Below are positions 29,493 through 41,060 of a stretch of 64,000 nucleotides of DNA, piece by piece. The notes beneath the pieces are model-generated. The model worked only from the letters and a program-made list of their open reading frames with translations, ran no database searches and was not told the DNA's origin. Location of the stretch: contig JAHDYR010000041.1 of assembly GCA_019828565.1 (NCBI GenBank), forward strand, positions 1-64,000. Reading direction: 5' to 3'. Each line of letters opens with the position of its first letter. The first letter of the stretch is position 1. The DNA is from Carpediemonas membranifera. Its lineage: Eukaryota > Fornicata. A program made the position numbers and the translations under genes.

Positions 29493-30486
29493 ATGTCCAA
29501 AGCATTGGAATTCACGCCAGAGGTCCCTCTGGAGCTGCTCGAAGACCTTGTCTATGAGGCAGCAGCCTACGTCTTCGACCCGGAGCCTCACCGCCACGTC
29601 CTCGACACGGATGCGCTTCGTGTTGTAGTTTCGGAGCCCTCGGCCAAGCATATCCGTTCCGTGAGGGTTTATGTTGGCCAGAGCAACAAGCACGAGCTTG
29701 CCATGCGCTTTAACGAGCCGAAGGACGGCAGAGCTGCCACACTCTCCCACGTGTTTGGCAAGCAGAAGGAGCAGTTCAAGCGCTCTGTCGCTTGCGTTGC
29801 GATCATGATAGTGTGCATTCCTGTTGTCACTCACAATTGCGAAACTCGCTCTCTGTTCCATAACCTGCACATCGGATTTGAACGATGACGACAGCCAACA
29901 GTGGATCGCATTTGAGCATCTTGCGGCTCTATACACCACTATAAAGCGTGGTAAGATAGAGACCGCAAGTCAATGCATCAACATGATCGAGGATTCCTGT
30001 GTGGAACGATTTGTGATGTTCTGGCTAACTACAGAGAACGCGGCGACGATTTACAACGAGAAAACGGCTGCTCTGCAGGAGAGCTATGGAGACGGAGTTG
30101 TGCGGTGCTCGGGTACGGACAGCATCACGAGAACAATATCATCTTCCTCTCGTGGTGTCGAGCATGTATCGAGCATTGAGCGAGCATCAAGCGTCATGCA
30201 GCGTCACTTGGAGTTCCTGCATTGGGGCAAGATCGCCCTTTCCTGTAGCGGCAGGACGCTAGCTGACTTTGCGACTCAGCACTTCCCCTTCCGTGTCTCT
30301 GATATTGAACGCAAGATTGTCTTCGTGGTGATGGTCACCGTTCCCAATGAGTTCATGGTTTGGTATAAGGCGCTTGTTGACGAGAAGATCGATGAAGAAG
30401 AGTTTACCTACTACATCATTTATCGTCTTAACTCCAGCGCGAAGGATCACATGGTTGTTAATGCCCTAACCTTCAAATATGAATGA
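29493..30486 (+). CDS. Unknown two-exon gene, copy A, 322 aa
   Basis: Exon 1 29493-29786 and exon 2 29812-30486, joined by removing a 25-nt GT...AG intron (GTCGCTTGC...GATAG). The join gives a continuous 322-residue protein; without it the first frame stops after a short tail. The protein is mixed alpha/beta in composition, with no clear membrane span apart from a weakly hydrophobic stretch just after the splice site. No family recognised. The second copy at 36484-37477 encodes the same protein. Confidence 0.6.
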
Positions 30487-30885
30487 TCAGAGAGAGTGAT
30501 GTGGTTAAATGGATTGCAAATGAGTCTTTTTAATGTCTCACCACCTGTTTGGGCCTCAGCGCTGTCGTTCAGGCCAATCCACGTTTGTGGATCCGTGCAG
30601 TTTATGGCTTATCGACCGGACATCTCCTGAACTGAGCGCCAGGGGGCGGAGGTGGCGTTGGCGTGGGGCGTGGAGGCGCTGGGGGCGGGGGTGGCGTTGA
30701 TATTGGGCAATTACATAAAGTGCACGGTGCTTGGAATTTCATTCCAACCTCAAAATGGCGGGAAAGCATTATTGGAAGGAACTAGTGGCAGCTATGCGGT
30801 TCTTTATACTGCAAAAGCAACCAGCTGTCGTCAAAAGCGCGCCATCTACCATCAATAACCAACATCTGCGTTGCACTCAGGCCAT
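30487..30885 (+). other. Non-coding stretch with GGCG-rich repeats
   Basis: No gene. A region near 30640-30705 is built of irregular GGGGGCG/GGTGGCG units. Repeated in copy B. Confidence 0.5.
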
Positions 30886-31333
30886 AAGCACCAAGAAATG
30901 GTTTGTTAACCGATAATGCCCTGCGAGGGCTAGGAGGTATCAGAAAGTGTTTTACACAGGTACAAGACGTTCACATTCAGTTCTCTCCTTCGTCTGACGA
31001 AGTAAGTACCACTTGGCAAATTCTTACATAGGTTCAGCATGAGCAGTTTAGGGTCGAGGACCTCCCAGTTATCCGTCCTCACGCCGAAAGTCCGGAGGGG
31101 CAGCAGCTCCCGTCCGACGACTCCTTGTTCTCGACCCCGCCGGAGGCGAGCGTATACGACCAGTGGACCGCCCCGTCCACTCCGGACCTCACACGGGTGC
31201 GCCGGGAGCTCTTTCTACCGTCTGTAGAAAGCGACGATGATGACACGTTCATCGTGCCAGAGCCTGAGGGCGACGACGTCGATATGGAGTGGAACCCCGG
31301 TTACACATCCGACGAGGTTTGGGAGAAATATCA
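30886..31333 (+). pseudogene. Acidic-protein fragment of a CRESS virus, copy A
   Basis: Begins with the viral sequence GCCATAAGCACCAAGAAATG also found at 26710, includes a 30-nt stretch with a perfect GTAAGT donor and a TAG acceptor aligned with the same place in units 1-3, and then encodes QFRVEDLP, DDSLFSTPPEAS, PSTPDLTR and TSDEVWEKY. Viral similarity stops there and the frame runs into unrelated sequence. It is diverged from both versions in the array, so it is an independent capture. Confidence 0.75.
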
Positions 31334-32400
31334 GAGAAAACCAGAGAATCTACGCAAAAACAGTGGAGTACCATCAGAGAACTACTAGACAGCTACCTGA
31401 TCAAGGAAGGAAACGCCCGGACCTTACTACTGCGCAGAAGTGACGACTTTTCCGAAAAGTCCTTCGGCGCAAGCTCCACAGCCCGCAAGGAAGTACTAAC
31501 CAACGTCAGAAGGATCCTCACAGCCTCAGGAGTGACCGACAACAGGGACACCATCCTCAGACATCCGAACGGCATCCACGGGCTTCGCGACCTCTTCATC
31601 ATGGTAACAGAGGCCCTAGACCCCCAGAGAAGCAGAGATTCAGCGCATCGCCAGCTCTAACGAGCCCACATCAGTGAGACCAGGGCACAAGGACATGGCC
31701 AGATGGCCCAAGGAGCAGTCCATCGAACAAGCAGTCCTGCAACCCAGAGGCCAGAACCCCATTCAGTGGGACAACGTCAGAGACAGCGTCGAAAACAGAG
31801 AGACTGGCATGTACTCGGTCATCACAGGGACAGCAGAGGATGAAGCCCCCGAGTGCCTCAGCGGCGAGCAAGTGTGGGACCCGTCCAACAGAGGACCCAT
31901 CACCAGAGTAGCCATAGAGCAAGAGGATGGCACCTTCAGAGTTCTACTGGACCTGGAAGACACGGAGGCATGGCCCATCACCAGGTACATGGAAGAGGCA
32001 AGAGACATCCTGAGACTGCAGGCACCATAGGCACCAGTGGTGTGGCAAGCGGCATGGAATAGCTCAGGAGTAGACACCAGCGGCCGTAGCGGTATCCGGA
32101 AGCGAGGGGAAGAGACGCCGCTCAGTGGCAAGCCGCAGTTTGCAGTAGTCAGAGCCGAAATCATCGGAGCAGAGATCAGCCGTGACAAGAGAGCCGAACA
32201 TGCCTCCCAGGAGGACAGGTCTGCTAGCACGGACATCGACAGCGACGTAGAGATGACGAGGCCGGACAGTATCTGTGGTAGCCAAGCCCCGGCAACCCCA
32301 GCGTCTCAGAGGATGAACAGAGTCAGCGCCAACAAGAGAACCACAAGGACCCCCAAGCGGCTGGTGCTGGGGGCGAGGCATCAGGCAAGCGTACTCAGCT
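31334..32400 (+). pseudogene. Unknown frame after the viral fragment, copy A
   Basis: A protein-like frame (KQWSTIRELLDSYLIKEGN and onward) follows the viral piece. In copy A an extra C near 31621 breaks the frame; in copy B it is open to 39020. A second frame, 32037-32408, is rich in Ser, Arg and Thr. No family recognised; likely a mobile-element or expanded-family gene. Confidence 0.4.
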
Positions 32401-32527
32401 TCCTATAGACAGTGCGAACAGAGACAAGGAGGTGCCGCCGAGGATTAGCCTGGAAGACATCGTCCAAGAGCATATCAGAGACCAGCAGGAGACCAGAAGG
32501 ATGGCTGATGAGGGGAGGAGCCAGCCC

Positions 32528-33678
32528 GATGTAGCGTTGATGCTGATCTCCATGAGATGCTCGATGTCCTTGCACGCCGTTTGCTTTCCCCTGATCATGA
32601 GTTTAACGCTGATCTTGCGGACTCACTGGCCAATCTCATGGATCACTACGTCGAACGTGCTCCAGGTGTCGATACCGCGTACGACGAGGATATGATGGAG
32701 AATCGTTCCCATTATAGAGTTGTTTCCCGCGGCCTTGCCCGCCCTGTTCACCGAGGGCCGGACATATTATTGTAGGATCGCCGATGGGTATCCAGCTCGA
32801 GGTGTAGCTATTGGGATGGCTATGTGCGAGGCGCCTCATTCCCGTGTGAATCTTATTCATCCGAGGTTGATTTTTTTTCGCAGGGCAGAAGGGACGGCAA
32901 GGCAGCGTAGGGCCGCACACAGGGCCCAAATCAAGTCAACTCCGCCGGTTGCCAAGACAAGGTCGAAGGCCGCCAAGGAGAGGAGACTGCTCTGCGACCC
33001 CAAGCCGACGAACCTCACGTCGACCGAGGCAACTGGCCTGACCAAATGGGTCGAGAGTCTCGAAACGCACGGTGATGACACTCTCGCAGTTCGGGCCGAG
33101 TTGCAGAGATTGCAGAGACGGGGCACAACTCAGCGGGCCCACATCGCCATCACCGCCGTGCGCCAGAGTTTGCATCAGCCCGCTCAGGTGGGGGTCCATT
33201 ACACCGACCAAGTGGCCCCTGCCCGTCGCCGTCGCCGCCCGCGGCAGGCTGACCGCCAGCCTGGTGACGGACCAGCCGCAGCTGTGCAGCAGGGTTCCGG
33301 AAACACCACACATGGAGACGGCGAGGAGGTATGTCATTTGGCGACGCCGACGATACGATATCGGAGGGTACCGTGCCTACAGCCCTGCCTCTGATGCCGG
33401 ACCTGCGAACCCCGTACAAGACAACACCTCACTCGGTTGGGATGACGGGTTTGGGTTCGACCGTGGTTTTGATTCGCCCGAACACCAGGATATCTTGACC
33501 CCAATCCCCGTCCGCCTGCATCGTGCCGAGGATCAGCATGTCTCGGAGGCGGGTCGTGCCGAGCGACAGCCTGCCCGGAACAGACGTGGCCCCAACCGCC
33601 GCATTGTTGAAGAAGAAGCCGCACTTGGAAAGTGAGACAGAAACGAGAGAAGAAATGGACCCCGACGCATATGTCACG
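32528..33678 (+). other. Low-support coding traces
   Basis: A frame at about 32545-32775 (LHEMLDVLARRLLSPDHEF onward) and one at 32880-33390 with an Arg/Ala/Gln-rich product have protein-like composition in part, with a T-run plus CAG at 32872-32884 that could be a splice acceptor. They do not connect convincingly and I recognise nothing in them. Confidence 0.25.
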
Positions 33679-33693
33679 ATTTGCTGTTTTAAC

Positions 33694-35363
33694 TCAATGT
33701 AAGGGAAGACGGATGGGGAGAAGTTGCACTTGCGCATTTACCTGTAGGTCCAATAGACAATTTATATCGCGCTAATAGAAACCGCGCAAGCCGCTTAAGC
33801 CAAGCATCCGGCCATCGCGAACCTCCTCCGTTCCTTTCCGCGTGGAACGATGAACAGCCCCGCATCCTTGGCGATAATGCGCGAGTTCTTCAGCTGCTCG
33901 GCATGATGGTCCCTTGGATGCGGAGGATCCTGGCCTCGCCTGACTTTAACCCCGGGTGCAAGCCCACTAGCACCGAGAAGGACCTCCTCGGCAAAGAGCT
34001 CGAACAAGACGTGGATTCATCAAGAATGCTTCGTGAGATGTCCAAACGAGCGGTGTACCAGAAAACCCATGCCAAGATCATTTCTGATCTCATTAAGTAC
34101 CGGAACCGCGCAGCTCACAATGAGCTTGAGCCCGACACCCTGCCCAAGGTCCTGGAGCTGATCGAGAGCTTGGCCCAGGCCTTCTCGGTTCCATTGCACA
34201 ATAACGTCAGGGCGTTCATCGCGCTACTTAAGTCGCCAGTGTCGCTCGTTGCGACAAGTGAACATCATGCGCTGACGACGAAGGTCAACAGTCTTGAGGA
34301 TGAGATTGAGAGGCTGCGTAGCGGCGGCCGTAAGACCATGCGCAGGCTGCCAGGCGTCAGGTCTCAGCCGGAGCCCACCACTTTGGAGCAGGCAACGATG
34401 ACGACTACGGACTTCGGAGACCAGAACGCTGTGGACAAGGAGATGATGACGGACCAGGATGAGCCGAGGGCCAGGCCCGAAGACACGGGCAAGACGCGCG
34501 GTACGCTCATGTCCCGCACACTGACTGCTAGCCAGGTGGACCAGCTAGCTATGGCCAGAACGCATGACCCCCCGCTTGTCCTGCCAGGACGTTGCATCGT
34601 GTGCGGGGGCTCACGCGAGACCTCAGAGTGGGCTTGCCGTCGCAAATCAGGGACGACACCCAAAGATCCTTGCCGAGCCTTGATTCAAAAAAACTTACGC
34701 ATTTTATGCGAGCCACAAATTCGAGTACAGTACCTCACAATCGAGGCCGTGTCGTTCTCCTCGACAGCAGATTTGGTTTCCAAATTGAGGACCCTGGCCG
34801 ATCTTTACGCCAACTTCGACACGTATTGGGTCATTTCTGGCCATACGGAGACTAGTACTTCTCGCTTGGTCATTGATGCGGCCACAAACGATGCCCTGTT
34901 CCTCCACAACTTTGTGGAGTTGATCACGGCCGCATTCAAGGAGCCTACAGTCGTCGATCAAACACGTGTGCGTATGATTTACTTCGCCACGTGTACTAGA
35001 GATAACGACACGGCCGAGACAACCGAGCTGATGAAGACGATTTCGACGAAACCGTACAGGCACACCTGCATCATCCTCACTCCAGAGCAGGTACTGGCCA
35101 ATGAGCTCCACCTGCAAGACTGCTTCTGGATTTATCGTACGCTGTGCATGGACAACCCGTTCGATCCTCTCCCCAACGCTCCCCAACACCCGAAACAAGA
35201 TACGCATCCCGCAGCTGACATAGTGTCAGTCAATGTGTGGACCAAACAGGTCGAGGACATCAAGAGGAAAGTGGTCCTCAACACCGAGAAGGGTCGCTGT
35301 CTCGTGATCGGCGACGTCATCCTTTCATCAACCAAACTCAAAATCCGCCCACGAAACTTTTGA
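33694..35363 (+). CDS. HEPN-like repeat-family protein
   Basis: The frame is open from about 33694, and an ATG at 33903 gives 486 residues. The first third has LIKYRNRAAHNELEP, with RNRAAH matching the R-x4-H signature of HEPN domains, whose members are often ribonucleases. A coiled segment follows (VNSLEDEIERLRS), then a Cys pair in RCIVCGG similar to pairs in the two family genes at 43.5 and 45.7 kb, and a C-terminal domain of unknown type. A partial copy flanks the viral array at 11307-11967. HEPN assignment rests on one motif and the helical context; the rest is inference. Confidence 0.5.
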
Positions 35364-35504
35364 GTCATCTGCTTCTCCGCAGGATCAACGTTCTGCGGAA
35401 ACAACTGTAACTGCAGCTGATCACCTCCTCCTCCGCCTCCCGAGTCGCCTTCCGCCTTATCCAGCTCGTCTGAACCCGAGGAGGACTCCGTCGAGGGGTC
35501 CGTC

Positions 35505-36424
35505 ATGCACGTCCACCCTAGGTGGACGCATGTTTACCCGGGTTCAGACCTGCAGGACGTCAGGCGGCTGATTTCGGATGAGATAAGCCTTCAGGCCATT
35601 CCTGCTCCGGCCTGGATCTCATCCGAGACCCGTTGCGACCCCCGGTTGACCCAGGAACCCGACCATCCGGCCCTCAATCGGACGCAGAGCGTCGGCCGAG
35701 GCATGATTGCCACTGAGGATATCTCAGCTGGCACATGTCTCGGCATATACTTCGGCAAGCAGATTTCCGATGCCGAGACGGCCAGCAACGACGGCCAGAT
35801 GGTGTTTGTTTCGCTTTTATTCCATTACCATTACACAGCATGTCATTCGCTGACAGTCAGGTCGCCGTCGATGCCATGTCGGCCACAGCGGGTGTCCACA
35901 TGATTAACCACAGCCCTGACGATGTCAACTGTGAGTTTGTGGACGTCTTGGTGGATGGCCTGCCAGTTATCTCGGTCAGAGCCACTGCCAACATCGTTCG
36001 CGGCGAGTTCTTGCGCATCGATTATGGCGAGACTTACTTTGAGGCCGATGAAGAGGAGCACCCGGTTGCTCGCTTCAAGAGTCTCGCCATCGATGACCCT
36101 CGCTACCTCGCCCGAAAGGTGGAGCAGTTCAAGATACTGCAGGTCAAGCCGCGGCCCCGCAAGCGTAAGCAGCGGAAGGCCCAAACCAAGTCCAACCCCG
36201 CCGTAAGCACTTCCAAACTGCGCATGACTCAAGGCTGCAAGCTACCCTTCAGCTACGCTTCAGGCCAGTGCAGCCGGTTTGCGAGCTACAGAAAAGAATA
36301 CTCATGTGCCCGGGATCGAACACGGCAGCGAGGATGGAATAATCTGTCGATGTCTGCCTGTGTTGGAGCTCTGTCATTGCCAGAGATCGAGATCGTAGCA
36401 TCTTGCGCCATTCCTCGAAACTGA
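35505..36424 (+). CDS. SET-domain protein, two exons, about 294 aa
   Basis: Exon 1 35505-35803 and exon 2 from 35839, with a 35-nt GT...AG intron between. The joined protein has the SET start (GRGMIATEDISAGTCLGIYFG), the knot motif INHS and the end VRATANIVRGEFLRIDYGE. SET domains methylate lysines, usually on histones. A Lys/Arg-rich segment (PRPRKRKQRKAQTK) after the domain could be nuclear. The C-terminus is uncertain because the frame reaches the edge of the segmental duplication (36446). It lies among mobile elements and could be an element-carried gene. Confidence 0.65.
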
Positions 36425-36483
36425 CCATGCAATGTTATGTTATCATATATGTAATAATATATAACCATAGAACGAACAAAAGC

Positions 36484-37477
36484 ATGTCCAAAGCATTGGA
36501 ATTCACGCCAGAGGTCCCTCTGGAGCTGCTCGAAGACCTTGTCTATGAGGCAGCAGCCTACGTCTTCGACCCGGAGCCTCACCGCCACGTCCTCGACACG
36601 GATGCGCTTCGTGTTGTAGTTTCGGAGCCCTCGGCCAAGCATATCCGTTCCGTGAGGGTTTATGTTGGCCAGAGCAACAAGCACGAGCTTGCCATGCGCT
36701 TTAACGAGCCGAAGGACGGCAGAGCTGCCACACTCTCCCACGTGTTTGGCAAGCAGAAGGAGCAGTTCAAGCGCTCTGTCGCTTGCGTTGCGATCATGAT
36801 AGTGTGCATTCCTGTTGTCACTCACAATTGCGAAACTCGCTCTCTGTTCCATAACCTGCACATCGGATTTGAACGATGACGACAGCCAACAGTGGATCGC
36901 ATTTGAGCATCTTGCGGCTCTATACACCACTATAAAGCGTGGTAAGATAGAGACCGCAAGTCAATGCATCAACATGATCGAGGATTCCTGTGTGGAACGA
37001 TTTGTGATGTTCTGGCTAACTACAGAGAACGCGGCGACGATTTACAACGAGAAAACGGCTGCTCTGCAGGAGAGCTATGGAGACGGAGTTGTGCGGTGCT
37101 CGGGTACGGACAGCATCACGAGAACAATATCATCTTCCTCTCGTGGTGTCGAGCATGTATCGAGCATTGAGCGAGCATCAAGCGTCATGCAGCGTCACTT
37201 GGAGTTCCTGCATTGGGGCAAGATCGCCCTTTCCTGTAGCGGCAGGACGCTAGCTGACTTTGCGACTCAGCACTTCCCCTTCCGTGTCTCTGATATTGAA
37301 CGCAAGATTGTCTTCGTGGTGATGGTCACCGTTCCCAATGAGTTCATGGTTTGGTATAAGGCGCTTGTTGACGAGAAGATCGATGAAGAAGAGTTTACCT
37401 ACTACATCATTTATCGTCTTAACTCCAGCGCGAAGGATCACATGGTTGTTAATGCCCTAACCTTCAAATATGAATGA
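36484..37477 (+). CDS. Unknown two-exon gene, copy B, 322 aa
   Basis: Exon 1 36484-36777 and exon 2 36803-37477 with the same 25-nt intron as copy A. The protein is the same. Both copies remain open, so neither is visibly decaying. Confidence 0.6.
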
Positions 37478-37877
37478 TCAGAGAGAGTGATGTGGTTAAA
37501 TGGATTGCAAATGAGTCTTTTTTAATGTCTCACCACCTGTTTGGGCCTCAGCGCTGTCGTTCAGGCCAATCCACGTTTGTGGATCCGTGCAGTTTATGGC
37601 TTATCGACCGGACATCTCCTGAACTGAGCGCCAGGGGGCGGAGGTGGCGTTGGCGTGGGGCGTGGAGGCGCTGGGGGCGGGGGTGGCGTTGATATTGGGC
37701 AATTACATAAAGTGCACGGTGCTTGGAATTTCATTCCAACCTCAAAATGGCGGGAAAGCATTATTGGAAGGAACTAGTGGCAGCTATGCGGTTCTTTATA
37801 CTGCAAAAGCAACCAGCTGTCGTCAAAAGCGCGCCATCTACCATCAATAACCAACATCTGCGTTGCACTCAGGCCAT

Positions 37878-38324
37878 AAGCACCAAGAAATGGTTTGTTA
37901 ACCGATAATGCCCTGCGAGGGCTAGGAGGTATCAGAAAGTGTTTTACACAGGTACAAGACGTTCACATTCAGTTCTCTCCTTCGTCTGACGAAGTAAGTA
38001 CCACTTGGCAAATTCTTACATAGGTTCAGCATGAGCAGTTTAGGGTCGAGGACCTCCCAGTTATCCGTCCTCACGCCGAAAGTCCGGAGGGGCAGCAGCT
38101 CCCGTCCGACGACTCCTTGTTCTCGACCCGCCGGAGGCGAGCGTATACGACCAGTGGACCGCCCCGTCCACTCCGGACCTCACACGGGTGCGCCGGGAGC
38201 TCTTTCTACCGTCTGTAGAAAGCGACGATGATGACACGTTCATCGTGCCAGAGCCTGAGGGCGACGACGTCGATATGGAGTGGAACCCCGGTTACACATC
38301 CGACGAGGTTTGGGAGAAATATCA
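37878..38324 (+). pseudogene. Acidic-protein fragment of a CRESS virus, copy B
   Basis: Same as 30886-31333 except for one missing C after TTCTCGACC near 38127, which breaks the frame before the PEAS segment. This copy is therefore a pseudogene, whereas copy A keeps the frame. Confidence 0.75.
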
Positions 38325-39398
38325 GAGAAAACCAGAGAATCTACGCAAAAACAGTGGAGTACCATCAGAGAACTACTAGACAGCTACCTGATCAAGGAAG
38401 GAAACGCCCGGACCTTACTACTGCGCAGAAGTGACGACTTTTCCGAAAAGTCCTTCGGCGCAAGCTCCACAGCCCGCAAGGAAGTACTAACCAACGTCAG
38501 AAGGATCCTCACAGCCTCAGGAGTGACCGACAACAGGGACACCATCCTCAGACATCCGAACGGCATCCACGGGCTTCGCGACCTCTTCATCATGGTCACA
38601 GAGGCCCTAGACCCCAGAGAAGCAGAGATTCAGCGCATCGCCAGCTCTAACGAGCCCACATCAGTGAGACCAGGGCACAAGGACATGGCCAGATGGCCCA
38701 AGGAGCAGTCCATCGAACAAGCAGTCCTGCAACCCAGAGGCCAGAACCCCATTCAGTGGGACAACGTCAGAGACAGCGTCGAAAACAGAGAGACTGGCAT
38801 GTACTCGGTCATCACAGGGACAGCAGAGGATGAAGCCCCCGAGTGCCTCAGCGGCGAGCAAGTGTGGGACCCGTCCAACAGAGGACCCATCACCAGAGTA
38901 GCCATAGAGCAAGAGGATGGCACCTTCAGAGTTCTACTGGACCTGGAAGACACGGAGGCATGGCCCATCACCAGGTACATGGAAGAGGCAAGAGACATCC
39001 TGAGACTGCAGGCACCATAGGCACCAGTGGTGTGGCAAGCGGCATGGAATAGCTCAGGAGTAGACACCAGCGGCCGTAGCGGTATCCGGAAGCGAGGGGA
39101 AGAGACGCCGCTCAGTGGCAAGCCGCAGTTTGCAGTAGTCAGAGCCGAAATCATCGGAGCAGAGATCAGCCGTGACAAGAGAGCCGAACATGCCTCCCAG
39201 GAGGACAGGTCTGCTAGCACGGACATCGACAGCGACGTAGAGATGACGAGGCCGGACAGTATCTGTGGTAGCCAAGCCCCGGCAACCCCAGCGTCTCAGA
39301 GGATGAACAGAGTCAGCGCCAACAAGAGAACCACAAGGACCCCCAAGCGGCTGGTGCTGGGGGCGAGGCATCAGGCAAGCGTACTCAGCTTCCTATAG
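38325..39398 (+). CDS. Unknown frame after the viral fragment, copy B
   Basis: Open from an ATG at 38280 (inside the viral fragment, in a different frame) to 39020, giving 246 residues whose first 18 come from viral DNA. A second open frame covers 39027-39398. Composition is acidic to neutral and Glu/Arg-rich, with no recognised domain. It may continue through short introns into the exonuclease-like frame downstream. Confidence 0.35.
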
Positions 39399-39517
39399 AC
39401 AGTGCGAACAGAGACAAGGAGGTGCCGCCGAGGATTAGCCTGGAAGACATCGTCCAAGAGCATATCAGAGATCAGCAGGAGGCCAGAAGGATGGCGGGCG
39501 AAGGGAGGAGCCAGCCC

Positions 39518-40160
39518 GAGGTCAGCAGCCTGCCTGTCACAGAGACCCAGCCGAGTCAGACTAGTCCTAGCAGCGATCGACTTCGAGTGTGGCTACACAG
39601 GCAGCTCAAGACAAGGCACACCAGCGATCCCAGTCGAAGGAGGCATTGTCCTGATAGATGTGGACAGCAGTGAAGTGGTCAGCCACGGTATGTTCTACCA
39701 GGACATGCCGCTCAACAGAGTCGAGCAGTCAAGGCACACATCATGGGCCGTCACAGGCCTACCACCAGCGACCTTCGTAGATATAGCGACAGGCAGACCC
39801 CCCAGAGACCTGGAGCAGCACGTCCACACCTTCCAGGCGTGGGGCGACCGTCTAGCGACGGAGCTCAAAGCGTATGAGAGAAGAGAAGGCTGCAGAGTCC
39901 ACCTGTTCGCCAAGGGAAAGCACATGGAGATGTTCCACCTCACGGATGCAGTGAACGGCTTAGCCGCAGAGAGCAGAGAGTACTTCGCGCAGAGACTAGT
40001 GGACGAGAACGAGCTGCCAACGCTGCTGGTCAGGGCTAGACCCGACCTCGACCAGAGATTCAGAGTCAATTTCAGCCCAAGGCAAGGTTACTCGCAAAGC
40101 CTGCCGGCATGCGTCCTTACGCCCCATTTTCTCAACGTATTAAATACCGAAAGAGGATAG
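39518..40160 (+). CDS. Possible DEDDh-type exonuclease-like domain
   Basis: A frame open from 39402 to 40160 contains AAIDFECGY, which fits the D-x-E start of DEDDh exonucleases, then a second strand (GGIVLIDVDSSEVVSHG) and a Ser/His-Thr-rich stretch (SRHTSWAVTGLPPATF) in the order seen in that fold and in the related Maelstrom domain. The later acidic motifs are not securely placed. The frame begins within the duplicated block and ends before a tandem repeat. It could be element-encoded. Confidence 0.35.
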
Positions 40161-40164
40161 AAAT

Positions 40165-40270
40165 GACTCGGGTGATGACGGGAACCCCGAGCTCTGCCGT
40201 GATGACGGGAACCCCGAGCTCCGCCGTGATGACGGGATGGTAAGGTAAGGTAAGGTAAGGGATGACGGGA
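40165..40270. repeat. Short tandem repeats: GTGATGACGGGAACCCCGAG units and GGTAA
   Basis: About three units of roughly 29 bp with GATGACGGGA at their core, interrupted by five GGTAA units near 40240-40260, the complement of the TTACC tract near 10090. Confidence 0.75.
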
Positions 40271-41004
40271 TGTTTTGCTTCACTTCGATGCTTTCTGCTA
40301 TCCTCGCTTCTTCTCCTTCTTTCCGTCCTTCCGTCTGCTCATACGCAGTTCCTTATGTGTATGAGCATGATGCTGCACAGGACGAGGTTCTTGAAAACCC
40401 GTCCGGCGAGGCGATGCCAATAACCTCTGTGGCACTCCTTGTGCATGTCTGCCGCACAACGGAGGACGAGACCCTCCTCGTGGAGCCGAGTGTTTACTTC
40501 GTGTACAGAGGCACTTCAGGCGGCCGGACCCTCATGGAGCATGACGTTCACCGCGCGGAGCGGATGTTGTTGGTCCGTGACGACCTCAACCTCGACTCGG
40601 TCTGCCCCCACTGGCTGACACCGTTGAGCGGCGTGCGCCCCCCGAGCTCACAAACAACCTCGCGCTCACCATCGACCCAGCGCTGAAGTTCTTCTGCCCG
40701 GCGCACTCGTCAGACAACCTGTGCCTCATCGAGGCTCTCATCTTCGTCTCGGCGATGATTGACGAGGCTGTCCGCTTCACGCACGACGGGGCACACCAGG
40801 CGGTTGGTCCATGTTAGGGAGTCGCTGTTGGCCGAAGATTACGGCATCGGCGAGGAGTTCCGCGAGCGTCTGAGGACGGAGAGCTTCCTCCCCAACTCGG
40901 ACCTGGCCGAGTTGTTCCGCCTTGACTGGAGCGATATTGTTGGACACAAGGGGATGGGTGATGTTCACGTCTGCTCCTGGACCGTGAATAATCGTGATAT
41001 ATGA
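40270..41004 (+). pseudogene. Repeat-family gene, frameshifted copy
   Basis: The frame from 40270 gives VALLVHVCRTTEDETLL and SVYFVYRGTSGG, which resemble ALFVLTFGE and TVLFRTNGTLFTH in the gene at 45211, so this is a relative. After about 40625 the protein continues in another frame (LTNNLALTIDPALKFFCP, DNLCLIEAL) and after 40800 in a third (RESLLAEDYGIGEEFRERL). DNLCLIEAL is faintly reminiscent of cysteine-protease active-site segments. Probably a decayed copy, or one with short introns that I cannot place. Confidence 0.4.
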
Positions 41005-41060
41005 GATAGGCTCTCCAGAGCCTCAGATGCCATCGCCGCGCTCCGGGACCGCGCACAGCA

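Larger units (their letters stand above)
29456..32527. repeat. Segmental duplication, copy A (3.07 kb)
   Basis: Nearly identical to 36446-39517 in the same orientation, about 6.99 kb away. A few single-base indels separate the copies: a T-run near 30530, a C-run near 31135 and a C-run near 31620. The duplicated block contains a two-exon gene, a viral fragment and an unknown frame. Its edges do not coincide with recognisable terminal repeats. Confidence 0.95.
36446..39517. repeat. Segmental duplication, copy B (3.07 kb)
   Basis: Second copy of 29456-32527. The left edge begins at ATATGTAATAATATATAACC; the right edge fades at the GGAGGAGCCAGCCCGA stretch, after which copy B continues into an exonuclease-like frame while copy A goes elsewhere. 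Confidence 0.95.

Noticed and set aside
36300-36390. A tRNA gene on the minus strand near the SET gene end
   Set aside because: TTCGATC is present, but the T-stem does not pair and no cloverleaf can be drawn.
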